Assembly (NCBI GenBank): GCA_023443865.1
Contig: JAEZST010000022.1
Coordinates: forward strand, 868,001-932,000
Reading direction: 5' to 3'
DNA: 64,000 nt
Origin: Spirochaetota bacterium
Lineage (GTDB): Bacteria > Spirochaetota > Spirochaetia > Treponematales > Treponemataceae
This document shows, one piece after another, positions 9,244 through 17,478 of this stretch. A program made the translations under genes and the position numbers. Positions within the stretch are counted from its first letter, which is position 1. Every line of letters starts with the position of its first letter. The notes under the pieces were generated by a model that was not told where the DNA came from, did no database searches, and was given only the letters and a program-made list of their open reading frames with translations.

Positions 9244-11196
9244 TTAATTGCCGCTATTCTGTTTGGAGAAATTGCTAATGGCGTTGGACTGGCTTTGCAG
9301 GGAGCTTAAAGTGCCTTCCATCTGGCCGTATTTCGCCTTCAGATCCGCCTCTTTATCCGCGAGTTGGGCGTCCAGCTGCGCGATTTTTTTCTCCGTGGTA
9401 TCTATTTTCGTTCCCAACCCGGAGGTCCTCATGGCGAATATACCGCCGGTCTGGGTATAGGGCGTGAGGATTGAGTCCAGTTGCCTGCCTACCCCAGAAT
9501 CCACGATCAGGTCCCCGTCGGAGTCGTAGCCGAAAAGGGCCTTCACGTAATCCATATGGTTTTCAAGGGCATCGTCGAGCTTTTTCTCGTCGATCTCGAG
9601 GTAGCCACGCAGTCGCGCCGTGTCAACGCCGGCTCCCGCGGTCGCGCGGGTCGAAATGCCCAATTCCGAGAGCATGGTATACCCGGCGTCACCGGCGGTT
9701 TTATACGCGTTGCTCGTTATGCGCTGCATGGAAGCCTTGACGCCGTTGAGCGTGGTATCGCCCAGCATGAGACCGAGTTTTTCCGTTTCCGACTTTTTTT
9801 CGTCGGGGGTAAAATACTGGATTTCCGTGATAACTTCTGGCTTGTTTTGCGTAAGGATATTGATTTCGGCCATCGCGCGGTTATATTTTCCGACGAATTC
9901 GATGATCGATTCCTTGGCGGTTTCGGTGTCCGGCTTAATCTTCACCGTTTCCGTTTTCCCTGTGGCCTCGTGAAGGTTTATGGTCACCCCGGGAACCAGA
10001 TCGCTAATCTCGTTGGTTTCCCGCTTGATGGAAATGCCCTCGTATTTCATGACTGAGTCCTGCGCTACCGAGACAGGATTAACGGGCACGTAATCTCCCG
10101 CGGCCTTGGGATCGAAAACGCGGATATTGGAGAGGGTAACCGTTTTATCGGTATTGCGGTTATGGACGATCAACGCGTCCACGTCTCCGTACTCGGCCAG
10201 GGGAACGGTTACCGTAAGCCGGTCGGCGCCCTCGGGTATCGCGGGAAGCGGTATGGCGACTCCCCGAACGCTTCTGAGCGCCAGAACGTCGGGATCGTTG
10301 ACCGGTTCCTGGGGGAGGGCGGGCGCGTCGGCGGGAAGTGCCGTTTCGGGGCCGGCGTTTCGGATCGTGATTCCTTGCCAGGTAAGGCTGCCGGGGTTTC
10401 CCAAATCGGGTCCCGAGGGGACCTCGGGAGGCGGTTCCTCGCTCCGTAAGGCGACCGAAACCTCATACTCCAGGGTTAATCCCCGGGCTGCCCGTACGGG
10501 GCCTGAAAAATCGACCGTATCGTTGGTTTTCGGTCCCGCCGTTAGCTCTTTTTTTTCAACGCCGACGACGTTCGCGTCTTTCTTTTTCACGAGACCCGTG
10601 TCGAGCGCAAACTGCAACGCGTCGCCCGAGAACGTCAGGCGGTTTTTCTCGCCTGTTTTCAGCGATTCCACCAGGAGAGACTGGGTATCCGGGGTAATCT
10701 GGATGATGGAGGCCTGTACGACGCCCGTTCCCCTGCGGTTGAGGGCCGCAATAAAATCGCGGTAGTTGCCGCCTTTCCAGGCGAAATTTACGGAACTGTC
10801 GCCCACGCTGAAGGTATAGTTTCCGGCGGGTACCTTGGCGTTTTTGTCTACCTGATTCGAGAGGAACGCGTCGGCTTCGGCGAGTTGATTCACGGATACG
10901 CGGAACGATTGGTCCCGGGCCTCGCGGGTCGCGGTGGCGGTCAAGGCCCGTTCATCCGTGGACGTTCCGGTTTTTTCCGAGAATGGGTTGTTATAGGAAT
11001 AAAGGGATCGCGCGATATCGCGGAGGGAGGAGGCCTGCTGGTTCACGTCTCGCCACGCGGACTGCTCCTTTTTATACGCCTCAACGTCCGCGGCCGCCCG
11101 ATCGCGGGGGAGCCGTTCGACCTTCATGAGGCCTTGAATGAGTTCGTCGGTTTTATATTTGCTCGCGGTTACACCCGGTATGCTAATGTCGGACAA
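9244..11196 (-). CDS. fliD: Flagellar filament cap protein FliD (HAP2)
   Basis: The 650-residue cap protein guides flagellin polymerisation at the filament tip. The start MSDISIPGVTASKYKTDELIQGLMKVE is the FliD N-terminal type. The C-terminal part (about residues 400-645) holds the second FliD domain with LNGVKASMQRI, YLEIDEKKLDDALENHMDYV and a coiled-coil end (AQLDAQLADKEADLKAKYGQ). A proline-rich insert at about 245-330 makes it longer than enteric FliD. It follows flaG on the same strand with about 58 bases between them. Confidence 0.94.
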   Translation of the reverse strand: MSDISIPGVTASKYKTDELIQGLMKVERLPRDRAAADVEAYKKEQSAWRDVNQQASSLRDIARSLYSYNNPFSEKTGTSTDERALTATATREARDQSFRVSVNQLAEADAFLSNQVDKNAKVPAGNYTFSVGDSSVNFAWKGGNYRDFIAALNRRGTGVVQASIIQITPDTQSLLVESLKTGEKNRLTFSGDALQFALDTGLVKKKDANVVGVEKKELTAGPKTNDTVDFSGPVRAARGLTLEYEVSVALRSEEPPPEVPSGPDLGNPGSLTWQGITIRNAGPETALPADAPALPQEPVNDPDVLALRSVRGVAIPLPAIPEGADRLTVTVPLAEYGDVDALIVHNRNTDKTVTLSNIRVFDPKAAGDYVPVNPVSVAQDSVMKYEGISIKRETNEISDLVPGVTINLHEATGKTETVKIKPDTETAKESIIEFVGKYNRAMAEINILTQNKPEVITEIQYFTPDEKKSETEKLGLMLGDTTLNGVKASMQRITSNAYKTAGDAGYTMLSELGISTRATAGAGVDTARLRGYLEIDEKKLDDALENHMDYVKALFGYDSDGDLIVDSGVGRQLDSILTPYTQTGGIFAMRTSGLGTKIDTTEKKIAQLDAQLADKEADLKAKYGQMEGTLSSLQSQSNAISNFSKQNSGN

Positions 11197-11254
11197 ACCG
11201 ACCTCCCCGTTTCCTCATCGCCGGATGCTCGACAAGAGCGAATCTTCGGGTGAA

Positions 11255-11629
11255 TCAAATAGATTCGTCGAAAAGAAGTCCCAATGCTTCCTTGATTCGC
11301 AGTTGAAGCTTTTGAATTTCGGCGGAGGGTATTTCCCTTATAACCTTATCGGTTCGGGAATCGATAACCTTGACGATAACGTCATTCAGCTCGCGATTCA
11401 CTTGGAATTGGAGTTTGCGGTCGAACATACCGGATATGTTCTGCAATTGGTCGGCTATCTTGCTGACCTGGGCTTCGGTGAGTTTCGCCCGTTGTTCTTG
11501 TTCTGCGCGATCTGGGTTTGCGGTCTGTAAAGCTGCTGCGGTACTTCTTAATGATGAATTGACTGAACCTTCAAGACGGCGATCCATTGCCGTTAGCTGC
11601 TGCGCGAGGCCGGATATTTCCATGCTCAT
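11255..11629 (-). CDS. flaG: FlaG family flagellar protein
   Basis: The 124-residue protein has a variable N-terminal half and the FlaG core in its last 60 residues (LQFQVNRELNDVIVKVID then EIPSAEIQKLQLRIKEALG). FlaG family members influence filament length and usually lie between flagellin and fliD genes, as here. GGAGG sits six bases before the ATG at 11629; the in-frame TTG at 11635 is too close to it. On the 5' side, a hairpin separates it from flaB. Confidence 0.88.
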   Translation of the reverse strand: MSMEISGLAQQLTAMDRRLEGSVNSSLRSTAAALQTANPDRAEQEQRAKLTEAQVSKIADQLQNISGMFDRKLQFQVNRELNDVIVKVIDSRTDKVIREIPSAEIQKLQLRIKEALGLLFDESI

Positions 11630-11780
11630 CGGCAACCTCCTTGTAACCGCGCCGATTTCCTCGCTGCCTTTCGGCGAATTCGGCGCAATATCTTGAAAGA
11701 ATGATTACCCTTTGCATCTTCCATGATGCAGGTATATTTAACATCCCGAATTTTCTTAAAAAAACGGGTCGGTTGAGGTG

Positions 11781-11804
11781 GAAGAAGAAGGGCGCTTCTT
11801 CTTC
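11781..11804 (-). terminator. Hairpin downstream of flaB
   Basis: A perfect 10-bp stem (GAAGAAGAAG and its complement) with a 4-nt GGCG loop lies 85 bases past the stop of the minus-strand flaB gene and before flaG. A T-run on the transcribed strand follows about 20 bases further on. It probably ends or attenuates the abundant flagellin transcript. Confidence 0.55.
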
Positions 11805-11888
11805 TTCCGGAACGATTCCCGTCGTTTTCCAAGAGAGGGATGACGTCCAGATATCTCTCTTAATGAATCGTACGGGCTCCACATTCGC

Positions 11889-12743
11889 TTACGACATCAG
11901 CCTGAGGACTGACTGGGGCTGCGAGTTGGCCTGCGAGAGCATCGCGTTGCCTGCCTGCGAAAGGATCTGGTTCTTCGTAAAGTCGACCATTTCCTTGGCC
12001 ATATCGGCGTCGCGCACTCGCGACTCGGCGGCTTGGAGGTTTTCGGCTGCGATACTGATGCCCTTATACGCCATTTCGAACCGGTTTTGGTAGGCACCGA
12101 GGTCGGCGCGCTGCTTAGACACGGTCTTGAGGGCAGAATCGAGGGCCGCGATGGCCATATTGGCGCCTTCAACAGATGATAGTGAAATCATTGAATTATC
12201 CGTTCCCTGGATTCCGGCGAGACCAAGTGACTGTGCGGTCATGGTACCGATAAAAATTTTCTCGTTCTGGTCAACGTTCGCTCCGACCTGGAGCTGCATG
12301 GCTCCGGTGGGGGATGCGCTGGCGAACCGTCCGGTAAGGATATTCATTCCGTTGAACTGCGCGTGGCTAGCGATGCGGTTTACTTCATCAACGAGCTGAG
12401 AAACTTCGACCTGAATCTGCATGCGGTCCTCGGAGGAATAGATTCCGTTCGAAGACTGGATGGCAAGTTCGCGAAGTCTCTGAATGATGTCGGTGGTTTC
12501 ATTCAGGTACCCTTCGGTAGTCTGGATGAACGAAACACCATTCTGGATATTCTGCCCGGCCTGGTTGAGGCCGCGGATCTGGCTGCGCATCTTTTCGGAT
12601 ACGGCGAGTCCGGAAGCATCGTCTCCAGCGCGATTGATTCGCTGACCGCTCGAGAGCTTCTCTATATTCCGCTGCAGGTCGCTTTCGACAATGCCGGTCG
12701 ACCTCTGGGAATACATAGCGCTCATGTTGTGGTTAATAACCAT
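11889..12743 (-). CDS. flaB: Periplasmic flagellin FlaB (second copy in block)
   Basis: The 284-residue core flagellin has conserved N-terminal D0/D1 (MVINHNMSAMYSQRSTGIVE..., NRAGDDASGLAVSEKMRSQIRGL) and C-terminal helices ending SQANSQPQSVLRLMS. The central domain is short, as in spirochaete FlaB proteins that form the core of periplasmic filaments. The N-terminus shows no signal peptide, as expected for type III export. AAGGAGGGT stands before the ATG. It is similar in both terminal domains to the flagellin gene just upstream, which indicates duplication. Confidence 0.95.
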   Translation of the reverse strand: MVINHNMSAMYSQRSTGIVESDLQRNIEKLSSGQRINRAGDDASGLAVSEKMRSQIRGLNQAGQNIQNGVSFIQTTEGYLNETTDIIQRLRELAIQSSNGIYSSEDRMQIQVEVSQLVDEVNRIASHAQFNGMNILTGRFASASPTGAMQLQVGANVDQNEKIFIGTMTAQSLGLAGIQGTDNSMISLSSVEGANMAIAALDSALKTVSKQRADLGAYQNRFEMAYKGISIAAENLQAAESRVRDADMAKEMVDFTKNQILSQAGNAMLSQANSQPQSVLRLMS

Positions 12744-12851
12744 TTATGACCCTCCTTGAGTCTTTGGTGATCCGGCAATCCTTGCCAGACACCGTACTGC
12801 ACTTTCTACGCGGCAAAATCAGGGAGAGCGCCTCTCCATCCTGCCGCTCGT

Positions 12852-12910
12852 ACACAGTACGTATCATTTGCCTCGATCCGAAGAAAAAAGACAAATGATC
12901 CATACTGTGT
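12852..12910. repeat. Large imperfect inverted repeat upstream of flaB
   Basis: Arms 12852-12870 and 12892-12910 pair at 16 of 19 positions around a 21-nt loop. The structure lies about 110-170 bases before the flaB start on the minus strand, so it may be in the leader or in the promoter region. The 12744-13091 gap holds no gene: it contains this repeat, a possible sigma-28-like -10 (GCCGAAAA, complement at 12950-12957) and the terminator of the upstream flagellin. Confidence 0.5.
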
Positions 12911-12949
12911 CATGCACATACCCTGAGGAGGGTGTTTTTCAAAGATCAT

Positions 12950-12957
12950 TTTTCGGC
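12950..12957 (-). promoter_or_regulatory. Possible sigma-28-type -10 element for flaB
   Basis: The reverse strand reads GCCGAAAA, one mismatch from the FliA/sigma-28 -10 consensus GCCGATAA. A clear CTAAA -35 is not seen at the right distance. The upstream flagellin has GCCGAAAC in a similar place (14127-14134). Known flagellin regulation makes this plausible, but the match is weak. Confidence 0.3.
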
Positions 12958-13044
12958 GCAATAGGCCGAAATACGCCTAATGCCGCCCCGTAGGCGGCTT
13001 TCGGCTTCGATTTCCGCTTTCGCGGCGAATCGGCGGGGAAGGGC

Positions 13045-13064
13045 CGGGCTTCTTGCGAAGCCCG
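13045..13064 (-). terminator. Hairpin downstream of first flaB
   Basis: An 8-bp stem CGGGCTTC/GAAGCCCG with a 4-nt loop lies about 30 bases past the stop of the minus-strand flagellin at 13092. There is no strong U-run. Further GC-rich palindromes follow at about 12980-13030. It is probably a transcription stop or mRNA-stabilising 3' end. Confidence 0.5.
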
Positions 13065-13091
13065 ACTTATCCTTCTACCGATTATACTACG

Positions 13092-13952
13092 TTATCTCAG
13101 AAGAGACAATACTTGCTGGCTGTTTGAATTGGCCTGGGCAAGCATCGCAGTACCGGACTGCGAAAGAACCTGGTTCTTCGTGTACTCGACCATGGCCTTG
13201 GCCATGTCGGTATCGCGAATGCGGGATTCCGCGGCGGTCAGGTTCTCGGAGGCGATGTTCAGGCCGCCGACCGCGTGGGTCAGGCGATTCTGGTACGCGC
13301 CGAGGTCGGCCCGCTGCTTGTTGACGGTCTTCAGGGCGCTGTCGATGATTCCGATACCGCGGTTAGCGCTGTCGGCGTCTTCGAGCGTCATGATGCTGCC
13401 GTCTCCCACGTTACGAACCCCGAGTGCCGAAGCGGTCATGGTACCGATGTAAACGCGGACGCGCTGGTCCATGTTTGCGCCGATGTGGAACCACATGGAA
13501 CCGGTAATGGCGTTTTCGCCCGTTTCGCGGGCAAAGCGTCCGGTCATCATGTTCATTCCGTTGAACTGCGCGGCACTGGCGATTCTGTCAACTTCCGCAA
13601 CCAGCTGAGAAACCTCGACCTGGATCTGCATGCGGTCTTCGGCGGAATAAATTCCGTTCGAGGACTGTACCGCGAGTTCGCGGATGCGCTGCAGGATGTC
13701 GCTGGTTTCCTGGAGATATCCTTCGGTCGCCTGGATAAAGCTGATACCGTTGGAAGCGTTCTGGGAAGCCTGATTCAAACCGCGAATCTGGCTCCTCATC
13801 TTCTCGGATACCGCAAGACCGGAAGCGTCGTCGCCGGCCCTGTTGATCTTCATCCCGGACGAGAGTTTGGACACGTCGTTCTGGATGTTGTCGCCGGTGA
13901 CACCGAGGGTTCGCTGAGCGAACATGGCAGAGAGGTTGTGGTTGATAACCAT
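13092..13952 (-). CDS. flaB: Periplasmic flagellin FlaB (first copy in block)
   Basis: This 286-residue flagellin begins MVINHNLSAMFAQRTLGVTG and ends SQSGTAMLAQANSNSQQVLSLLR. It has the conserved helical D0/D1 ends and only a short centre, as in other spirochaete FlaB core filament proteins. GGAGG lies seven bases before the ATG at 13952. In-frame starts further upstream sit on or before that site and are rejected. It is the promoter-proximal gene of the flaB-flaB-flaG-fliD string. The copy number elsewhere in the genome is unknown. Confidence 0.95.
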   Translation of the reverse strand: MVINHNLSAMFAQRTLGVTGDNIQNDVSKLSSGMKINRAGDDASGLAVSEKMRSQIRGLNQASQNASNGISFIQATEGYLQETSDILQRIRELAVQSSNGIYSAEDRMQIQVEVSQLVAEVDRIASAAQFNGMNMMTGRFARETGENAITGSMWFHIGANMDQRVRVYIGTMTASALGVRNVGDGSIMTLEDADSANRGIGIIDSALKTVNKQRADLGAYQNRLTHAVGGLNIASENLTAAESRIRDTDMAKAMVEYTKNQVLSQSGTAMLAQANSNSQQVLSLLR

Positions 13953-14126
13953 AGTCATTCCTCCATGGAATGTCGTTTTCCGGGAAGCATCCATGTTTCC
14001 CGGTCGGAATATCCTTAAAAAAAAGGCATAAAGCCCCTTTCAAGAACCTCCGATAGTGAAGATAAGAGGCAATTCACGCCCGTACCCTTAGGTACTTGCG
14101 GAAAGCCGACAGTATCTCCGATAAGA

Positions 14127-14134
14127 GTTTCGGC
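14127..14134 (-). promoter_or_regulatory. Possible sigma-28-type -10 element for first flaB
   Basis: The reverse strand reads GCCGAAAC, six of eight matches to GCCGATAA, about 175 bases before the flaB start, with a loose CTCAAG about 16 bases upstream as a -35 candidate. The same GCCGAAA core stands before the second flaB. The call is weak. Confidence 0.25.
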
Positions 14135-14150
14135 ATAACGGTAGGGTTTC

Positions 14151-14846
14151 TTGAGCGAAATAGCGAAAAAAAGCGAAAAAAAAAGCGAACCGTGTCGCGT
14201 TTGCTCCGGAACCCCGGTACGTCCCCTTCCGTCCCCCGTGGAAATGTATGGACGATGCGATCGATGCGGTAGCGTCATTCTTGACCCACGTTTCTTTCTT
14301 TCCCCGGACCAGGAGCGCTTACGATATCTGAAACACGAGAACTCTCTGTCCGATCCGGGCTATAGAGGCTATCTTGAAGCCTTTCTGGACGGAATTTTCG
14401 GGTATAAAGCCGTTGCCGAGGACGGTATCGCGACGGTATTTGATTACGGAAGCGGGCCAGAACCGGCCTTGGTAGATCTTTTACGACAGCGTGGCCTCAC
14501 GGCCTTGGGATGGGATCCCTTTTTTAACGCGAACGGAGAGCGCTTTGATTCCGGAGCCGATTTGGTGACCTGCCTGGAAGTAGCCGAGCATTTCCATGAA
14601 CCGAGGGATAATTTCGCCTCTTTGGCGGGATGCATCCGACCGAATGGATGGGTTGCGGTGGCCACGCGACTGGTAAGCGGGGATCTTGCAACCGTAGCGC
14701 GGGACTTTCCCGATTGGTGGTACCGTCGGGATCCGACCCACGTGGTTTTTTATACCCGCGAGGGTTTGGTTATCGCGGCGGAACGCGCCGGACTCACATA
14801 TCGGGGGCAATGCGGACCTCATACGTACTTATTCAGGCGGGAATAG
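14151..14846 (+). CDS. SAM-dependent methyltransferase with N-terminal zinc ribbon
   Basis: The 231-residue protein has two CxxC pairs (C15/C18 and C36/C39), a probable zinc ribbon, then a class I methyltransferase fold. Motif I is VFDYGSG (96-102), and a later acidic strand leads to LVTCLEVAEHFHEP. The WWYRRDPTHVVFYT stretch resembles small-molecule or glycan methyltransferases of the Methyltransf_23 type. The substrate is unknown. The TTG at 14151 is preferred because the first CxxC would be lost with the later ATG. It converges on rdgB, overlapping by 18 bases. Confidence 0.8.
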   Translation: MSEIAKKSEKKSEPCRVCSGTPVRPLPSPVEMYGRCDRCGSVILDPRFFLSPDQERLRYLKHENSLSDPGYRGYLEAFLDGIFGYKAVAEDGIATVFDYGSGPEPALVDLLRQRGLTALGWDPFFNANGERFDSGADLVTCLEVAEHFHEPRDNFASLAGCIRPNGWVAVATRLVSGDLATVARDFPDWWYRRDPTHVVFYTREGLVIAAERAGLTYRGQCGPHTYLFRRE

Positions 14847-15422
14847 GGAAAGCAGCGCCGAGATTTTCCTTCCTGCCTTGCCCCGATGGGATACGTGATC
14901 CTTTTCTTTTGGCGATAATTCGGCGACTGTTTTTCCGTATTCCCCCAGATAGACGAGCGGGTCGTAGCCGAACCCTCCTTCTCCGCGACCTTCCTCCACG
15001 AGTTCGCCTTCCAGGGTTTCCTGGACCGACCAAAAACGGTCTGGCCCAAGGAATAAGACCATATTGCACACAAAACGACATTTCCGGTCGGAAATACCGG
15101 CCATTTTAGCGATAAGAAGGTCGTTTCTTCCCGATGAATCGAGAATCTGGCCGTTTTCGGAGCCAAAACGCGCGGATATTACCCCGGGAGCGCCCCCCAA
15201 GGCGTCGACGCATATGCCCGAGTCGTCGGCAAGTACCGGTGCTCTGACGATTTTCCAGAGAGATTCGGCCTTGATTAAGGCATTCCCGAAGAAGGTGTTC
15301 TCGGTCTCCTCCGGGTCAAACCCGATCCCCTCATCCTTGGGAATTCGTATTTCGTGGTCCGGAAAGATCCGGGCCATTTCTTCCCTTTTATGCTCGTTAC
15401 CCGAGGCGAAAAATATTTTCAT
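14829..15422 (-). CDS. rdgB: RdgB/HAM1 non-canonical purine NTP pyrophosphatase
   Basis: The 197-residue protein has the HAM1 start FASGNEHKREEM and the catalytic LADDSGICVDALGGAPGV near residue 65, with FGYDPL later. The enzyme hydrolyses ITP, dITP and XTP to monophosphates and so keeps deaminated purines out of DNA and RNA. The length is normal. It overlaps the upstream sigma-like gene by four bases, so the two are probably translated from one message. Confidence 0.95.
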   Translation of the reverse strand: MKIFFASGNEHKREEMARIFPDHEIRIPKDEGIGFDPEETENTFFGNALIKAESLWKIVRAPVLADDSGICVDALGGAPGVISARFGSENGQILDSSGRNDLLIAKMAGISDRKCRFVCNMVLFLGPDRFWSVQETLEGELVEEGRGEGGFGYDPLVYLGEYGKTVAELSPKEKDHVSHRGKAGRKISALLSLFPPE

Positions 15423-16315
15423 AGGCGATTATCATAGCCGGTAGGCTTGGCGGACGCAAGGGTAGAGTCCACGGTTCCCCGGGGAATGCCCAGGGTTTTC
15501 GCGAGGAGCCTATTGCTCGGCGCCTTAAGGTGACGAGAGGCGAGCCGACGGGCGGCTATTAGGCGCCGTTCGCAGCTTTCGCACTCCCTGCGCAGATCGG
15601 CGTACCTGCTGGAATCGCTCTCGAGGTACTTCATTTCGTATTTGCAGCGTTGAACGCGAAAATAAAGCGCGTTGACCCGCTCCCTGCTTTGCCGAATGTT
15701 TTTATCCTTGCCCCTGCATGCGGCGCGAAGCTCGTCGATCTTCGTTCGGAGCGTTTCTTCCGGGAACCCGGTGGCCCGAGAAACCTTCGCGATGTCGGAA
15801 TCGTTCAGGAACGGACTTGACTTGCACGCGAGCAAAAGAATTTGCCGCGCGCGGATATCCCGTTGCTTTGGGGACAGATACGGCTCCGGTTCAAGGGACC
15901 GGGGAGGGTAGGGCGATTCTTCGTCCCGAGTGCAGGCTACCCAATAGTCGCCCGTGCGGCTATCCGGGTCCATGCAGAGAATGCGCGTCTTTTCCTCTGC
16001 CTCGATGACTCGATGCAAGGCCTGGGCGCTGAACGTTGACCGTATGAAGCTTTTCCATGACATTCGAACGTTCCAATAGAGGTAGGTCGAAAAGGAGGCC
16101 TTAGCGGGATCGAATTTCTGAATGAGGGTTGGAAATTTCGGGTATAGCCAACTGAAAAAGTCGCATTTCTTGTCTTCGTCCCGCCATTCAAGGCGATACC
16201 GGTCTAAATTGAGATACAGGTATTCCGCCAAGCCCCGTACCGTTTCCGCAAGGGTTTCCTCGTCTCGATTTCGGCTCCATTGGGTCACTTGAGCGGAAAT
16301 TTGTTCTAATGTCAT
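15419..16315 (-). CDS. Sigma-70-like orphan protein
   Basis: This 298-residue protein does not match a standard sigma factor, but two parts look like one. Residues about 45-90 (WLYPKFPTLIQKFDPAKASF, then STYLYWNVRMSWKSFIRS) resemble sigma region 2. The end (SNRLLAKTLGIPRGTVDSTL) resembles a region 4 helix-turn-helix. A long basic, Cys-containing helical stretch lies between. It could be a diverged sigma factor or another DNA- or RNAP-binding protein. The ATG at 16315 is chosen for GGAGGA four to five bases upstream. It is co-oriented with rdgB and preceded by an unusual set of competing hairpins. Confidence 0.65.
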   Translation of the reverse strand: MTLEQISAQVTQWSRNRDEETLAETVRGLAEYLYLNLDRYRLEWRDEDKKCDFFSWLYPKFPTLIQKFDPAKASFSTYLYWNVRMSWKSFIRSTFSAQALHRVIEAEEKTRILCMDPDSRTGDYWVACTRDEESPYPPRSLEPEPYLSPKQRDIRARQILLLACKSSPFLNDSDIAKVSRATGFPEETLRTKIDELRAACRGKDKNIRQSRERVNALYFRVQRCKYEMKYLESDSSRYADLRRECESCERRLIAARRLASRHLKAPSNRLLAKTLGIPRGTVDSTLASAKPTGYDNRL

Positions 16316-16402
16316 GCATTCCTCCTTGGCGCACCGCCTTTTCGGAGGAATAAAGCAACAATCGTGCCAAGGATACATTTAAGGTATATGAGCGGGTTTT
16401 AC

Positions 16403-16458
16403 GGTTGAATTCGCCTGAATTCAACCGCGAAAGGCGTCTCGGCCGGTTGAATTCAGGC
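16403..16458. promoter_or_regulatory. Two mutually exclusive hairpins (attenuator-like)
   Basis: Three related elements are present: A (16403-16412, GGTTGAATTC), B (16413-16426, GCCTGAATTCAACC) and C (16445-16458, GGTTGAATTCAGGC). A pairs perfectly with the last 10 bases of B, and all 14 bases of B pair with C. The two stems exclude each other. The site is between the nrnA-like gene and the sigma-like gene on the minus strand. It could be an attenuator or a set of protein-binding dyads. Confidence 0.5.
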
Positions 16459-16465
16459 GGGACCG

Positions 16466-17446
16466 TTACGGTTCAACCCCGGGAAACTGGGGTGCAAAAG
16501 ACTCGACGAACCGGGGAATCAGTTCATCGATGGTTCCCGCGACGCTTAGGCCGGACGCCTGACGATGGCCGCCGCCGCCGAAAGCGGAAGCGACTATGCT
16601 TACGTCCACCCGGTCCAGGGAACGGAAGCCCACGGTACAATTGGTTTCGGTTTCCTGCCGCACGATCACGATTGCCTCGACGCCGGCGATACTTTGGATC
16701 AACTGGTACAGAATATCGGAATCGCGTCCCTCAAGGCCGAATTCTTGGGTATCCTCAAGGTTTTCCCAGGAGATGACGAGTTTGCCGTCGTACCACCGCT
16801 TCATTCGGGTGAGAATTCTGGCTACCAATATGCGGGATTCATAGGATTTGCCGCCGTTCATGCGGGCAAAGGTTTTTTTGGGGTTCGCCCCGGCGGCGAC
16901 GAGGCGAGAGGCGCAGGCGAAGCTTTCGGCGCTTTTTTCGTCGAGGTGCCTGAAGAAACCGGTATCGGTGCAAAGACCAAAAAAGAGCAATTCCGCCTCT
17001 TCCGGGGTGACCGAGCCCGCGATCGCCTCGATGATCGATTGCACGAGCAGGGTCGTGGCGGGAGAGGCGCTTTCCACGAAATCGACCGGACCGGAAGCGT
17101 CATTGGTGGCGTGATGGTCGATGATCGCGTGGGGGAGCCCCTCGAACGATGGCGCCGCGTCGCCGGTTCGCCCGGCGTTGGAGCAGTCAAGGATCAATGC
17201 GCATGCCGAGCCGGAAAGCGCTTCCGGTACCGCAGCGGCGGCGAAGAGGGGCTCGTATTCCCTGATCTCGATTCGCTTAAAGGGACCGGCGGATACCAAT
17301 TGGACCTGCTTGCCCATACGGCGCAGGAACGAGGCCATGGCCAGGCAACTGCCTATGCAGTCCCCGTCGGGTTCTTTGTGCCCGGCTATGACGAAAGAGT
17401 CGTGGTCTTGAATGAAACGCACTAGGCGTTCTGGTACGGCGATCAT
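16466..17446 (-). CDS. nrnA: DHH/DHHA1 phosphodiesterase (NrnA-like oligoribonuclease/pAp phosphatase)
   Basis: The 326-residue protein has the DHH family motifs in order: GHKEPDGDCIGS (residues 22-33), LILDCSN, IDHHATND and the DHHA1 nucleotide-binding glycine stretch AFGGGGHRQASG near residue 295. NrnA enzymes degrade short RNA oligonucleotides and dephosphorylate pAp; some family members cleave linear di-AMP or di-GMP. The ATG at 17446 follows GAGGAG at good spacing; the longer upstream frame reads through the M24 gene and is rejected. Confidence 0.9.
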   Translation of the reverse strand: MIAVPERLVRFIQDHDSFVIAGHKEPDGDCIGSCLAMASFLRRMGKQVQLVSAGPFKRIEIREYEPLFAAAAVPEALSGSACALILDCSNAGRTGDAAPSFEGLPHAIIDHHATNDASGPVDFVESASPATTLLVQSIIEAIAGSVTPEEAELLFFGLCTDTGFFRHLDEKSAESFACASRLVAAGANPKKTFARMNGGKSYESRILVARILTRMKRWYDGKLVISWENLEDTQEFGLEGRDSDILYQLIQSIAGVEAIVIVRQETETNCTVGFRSLDRVDVSIVASAFGGGGHRQASGLSVAGTIDELIPRFVESFAPQFPGVEP

Positions 17447-17478
17447 GGTAGCTCCTCTGCCTGAAAGGCCTGCGGCGG

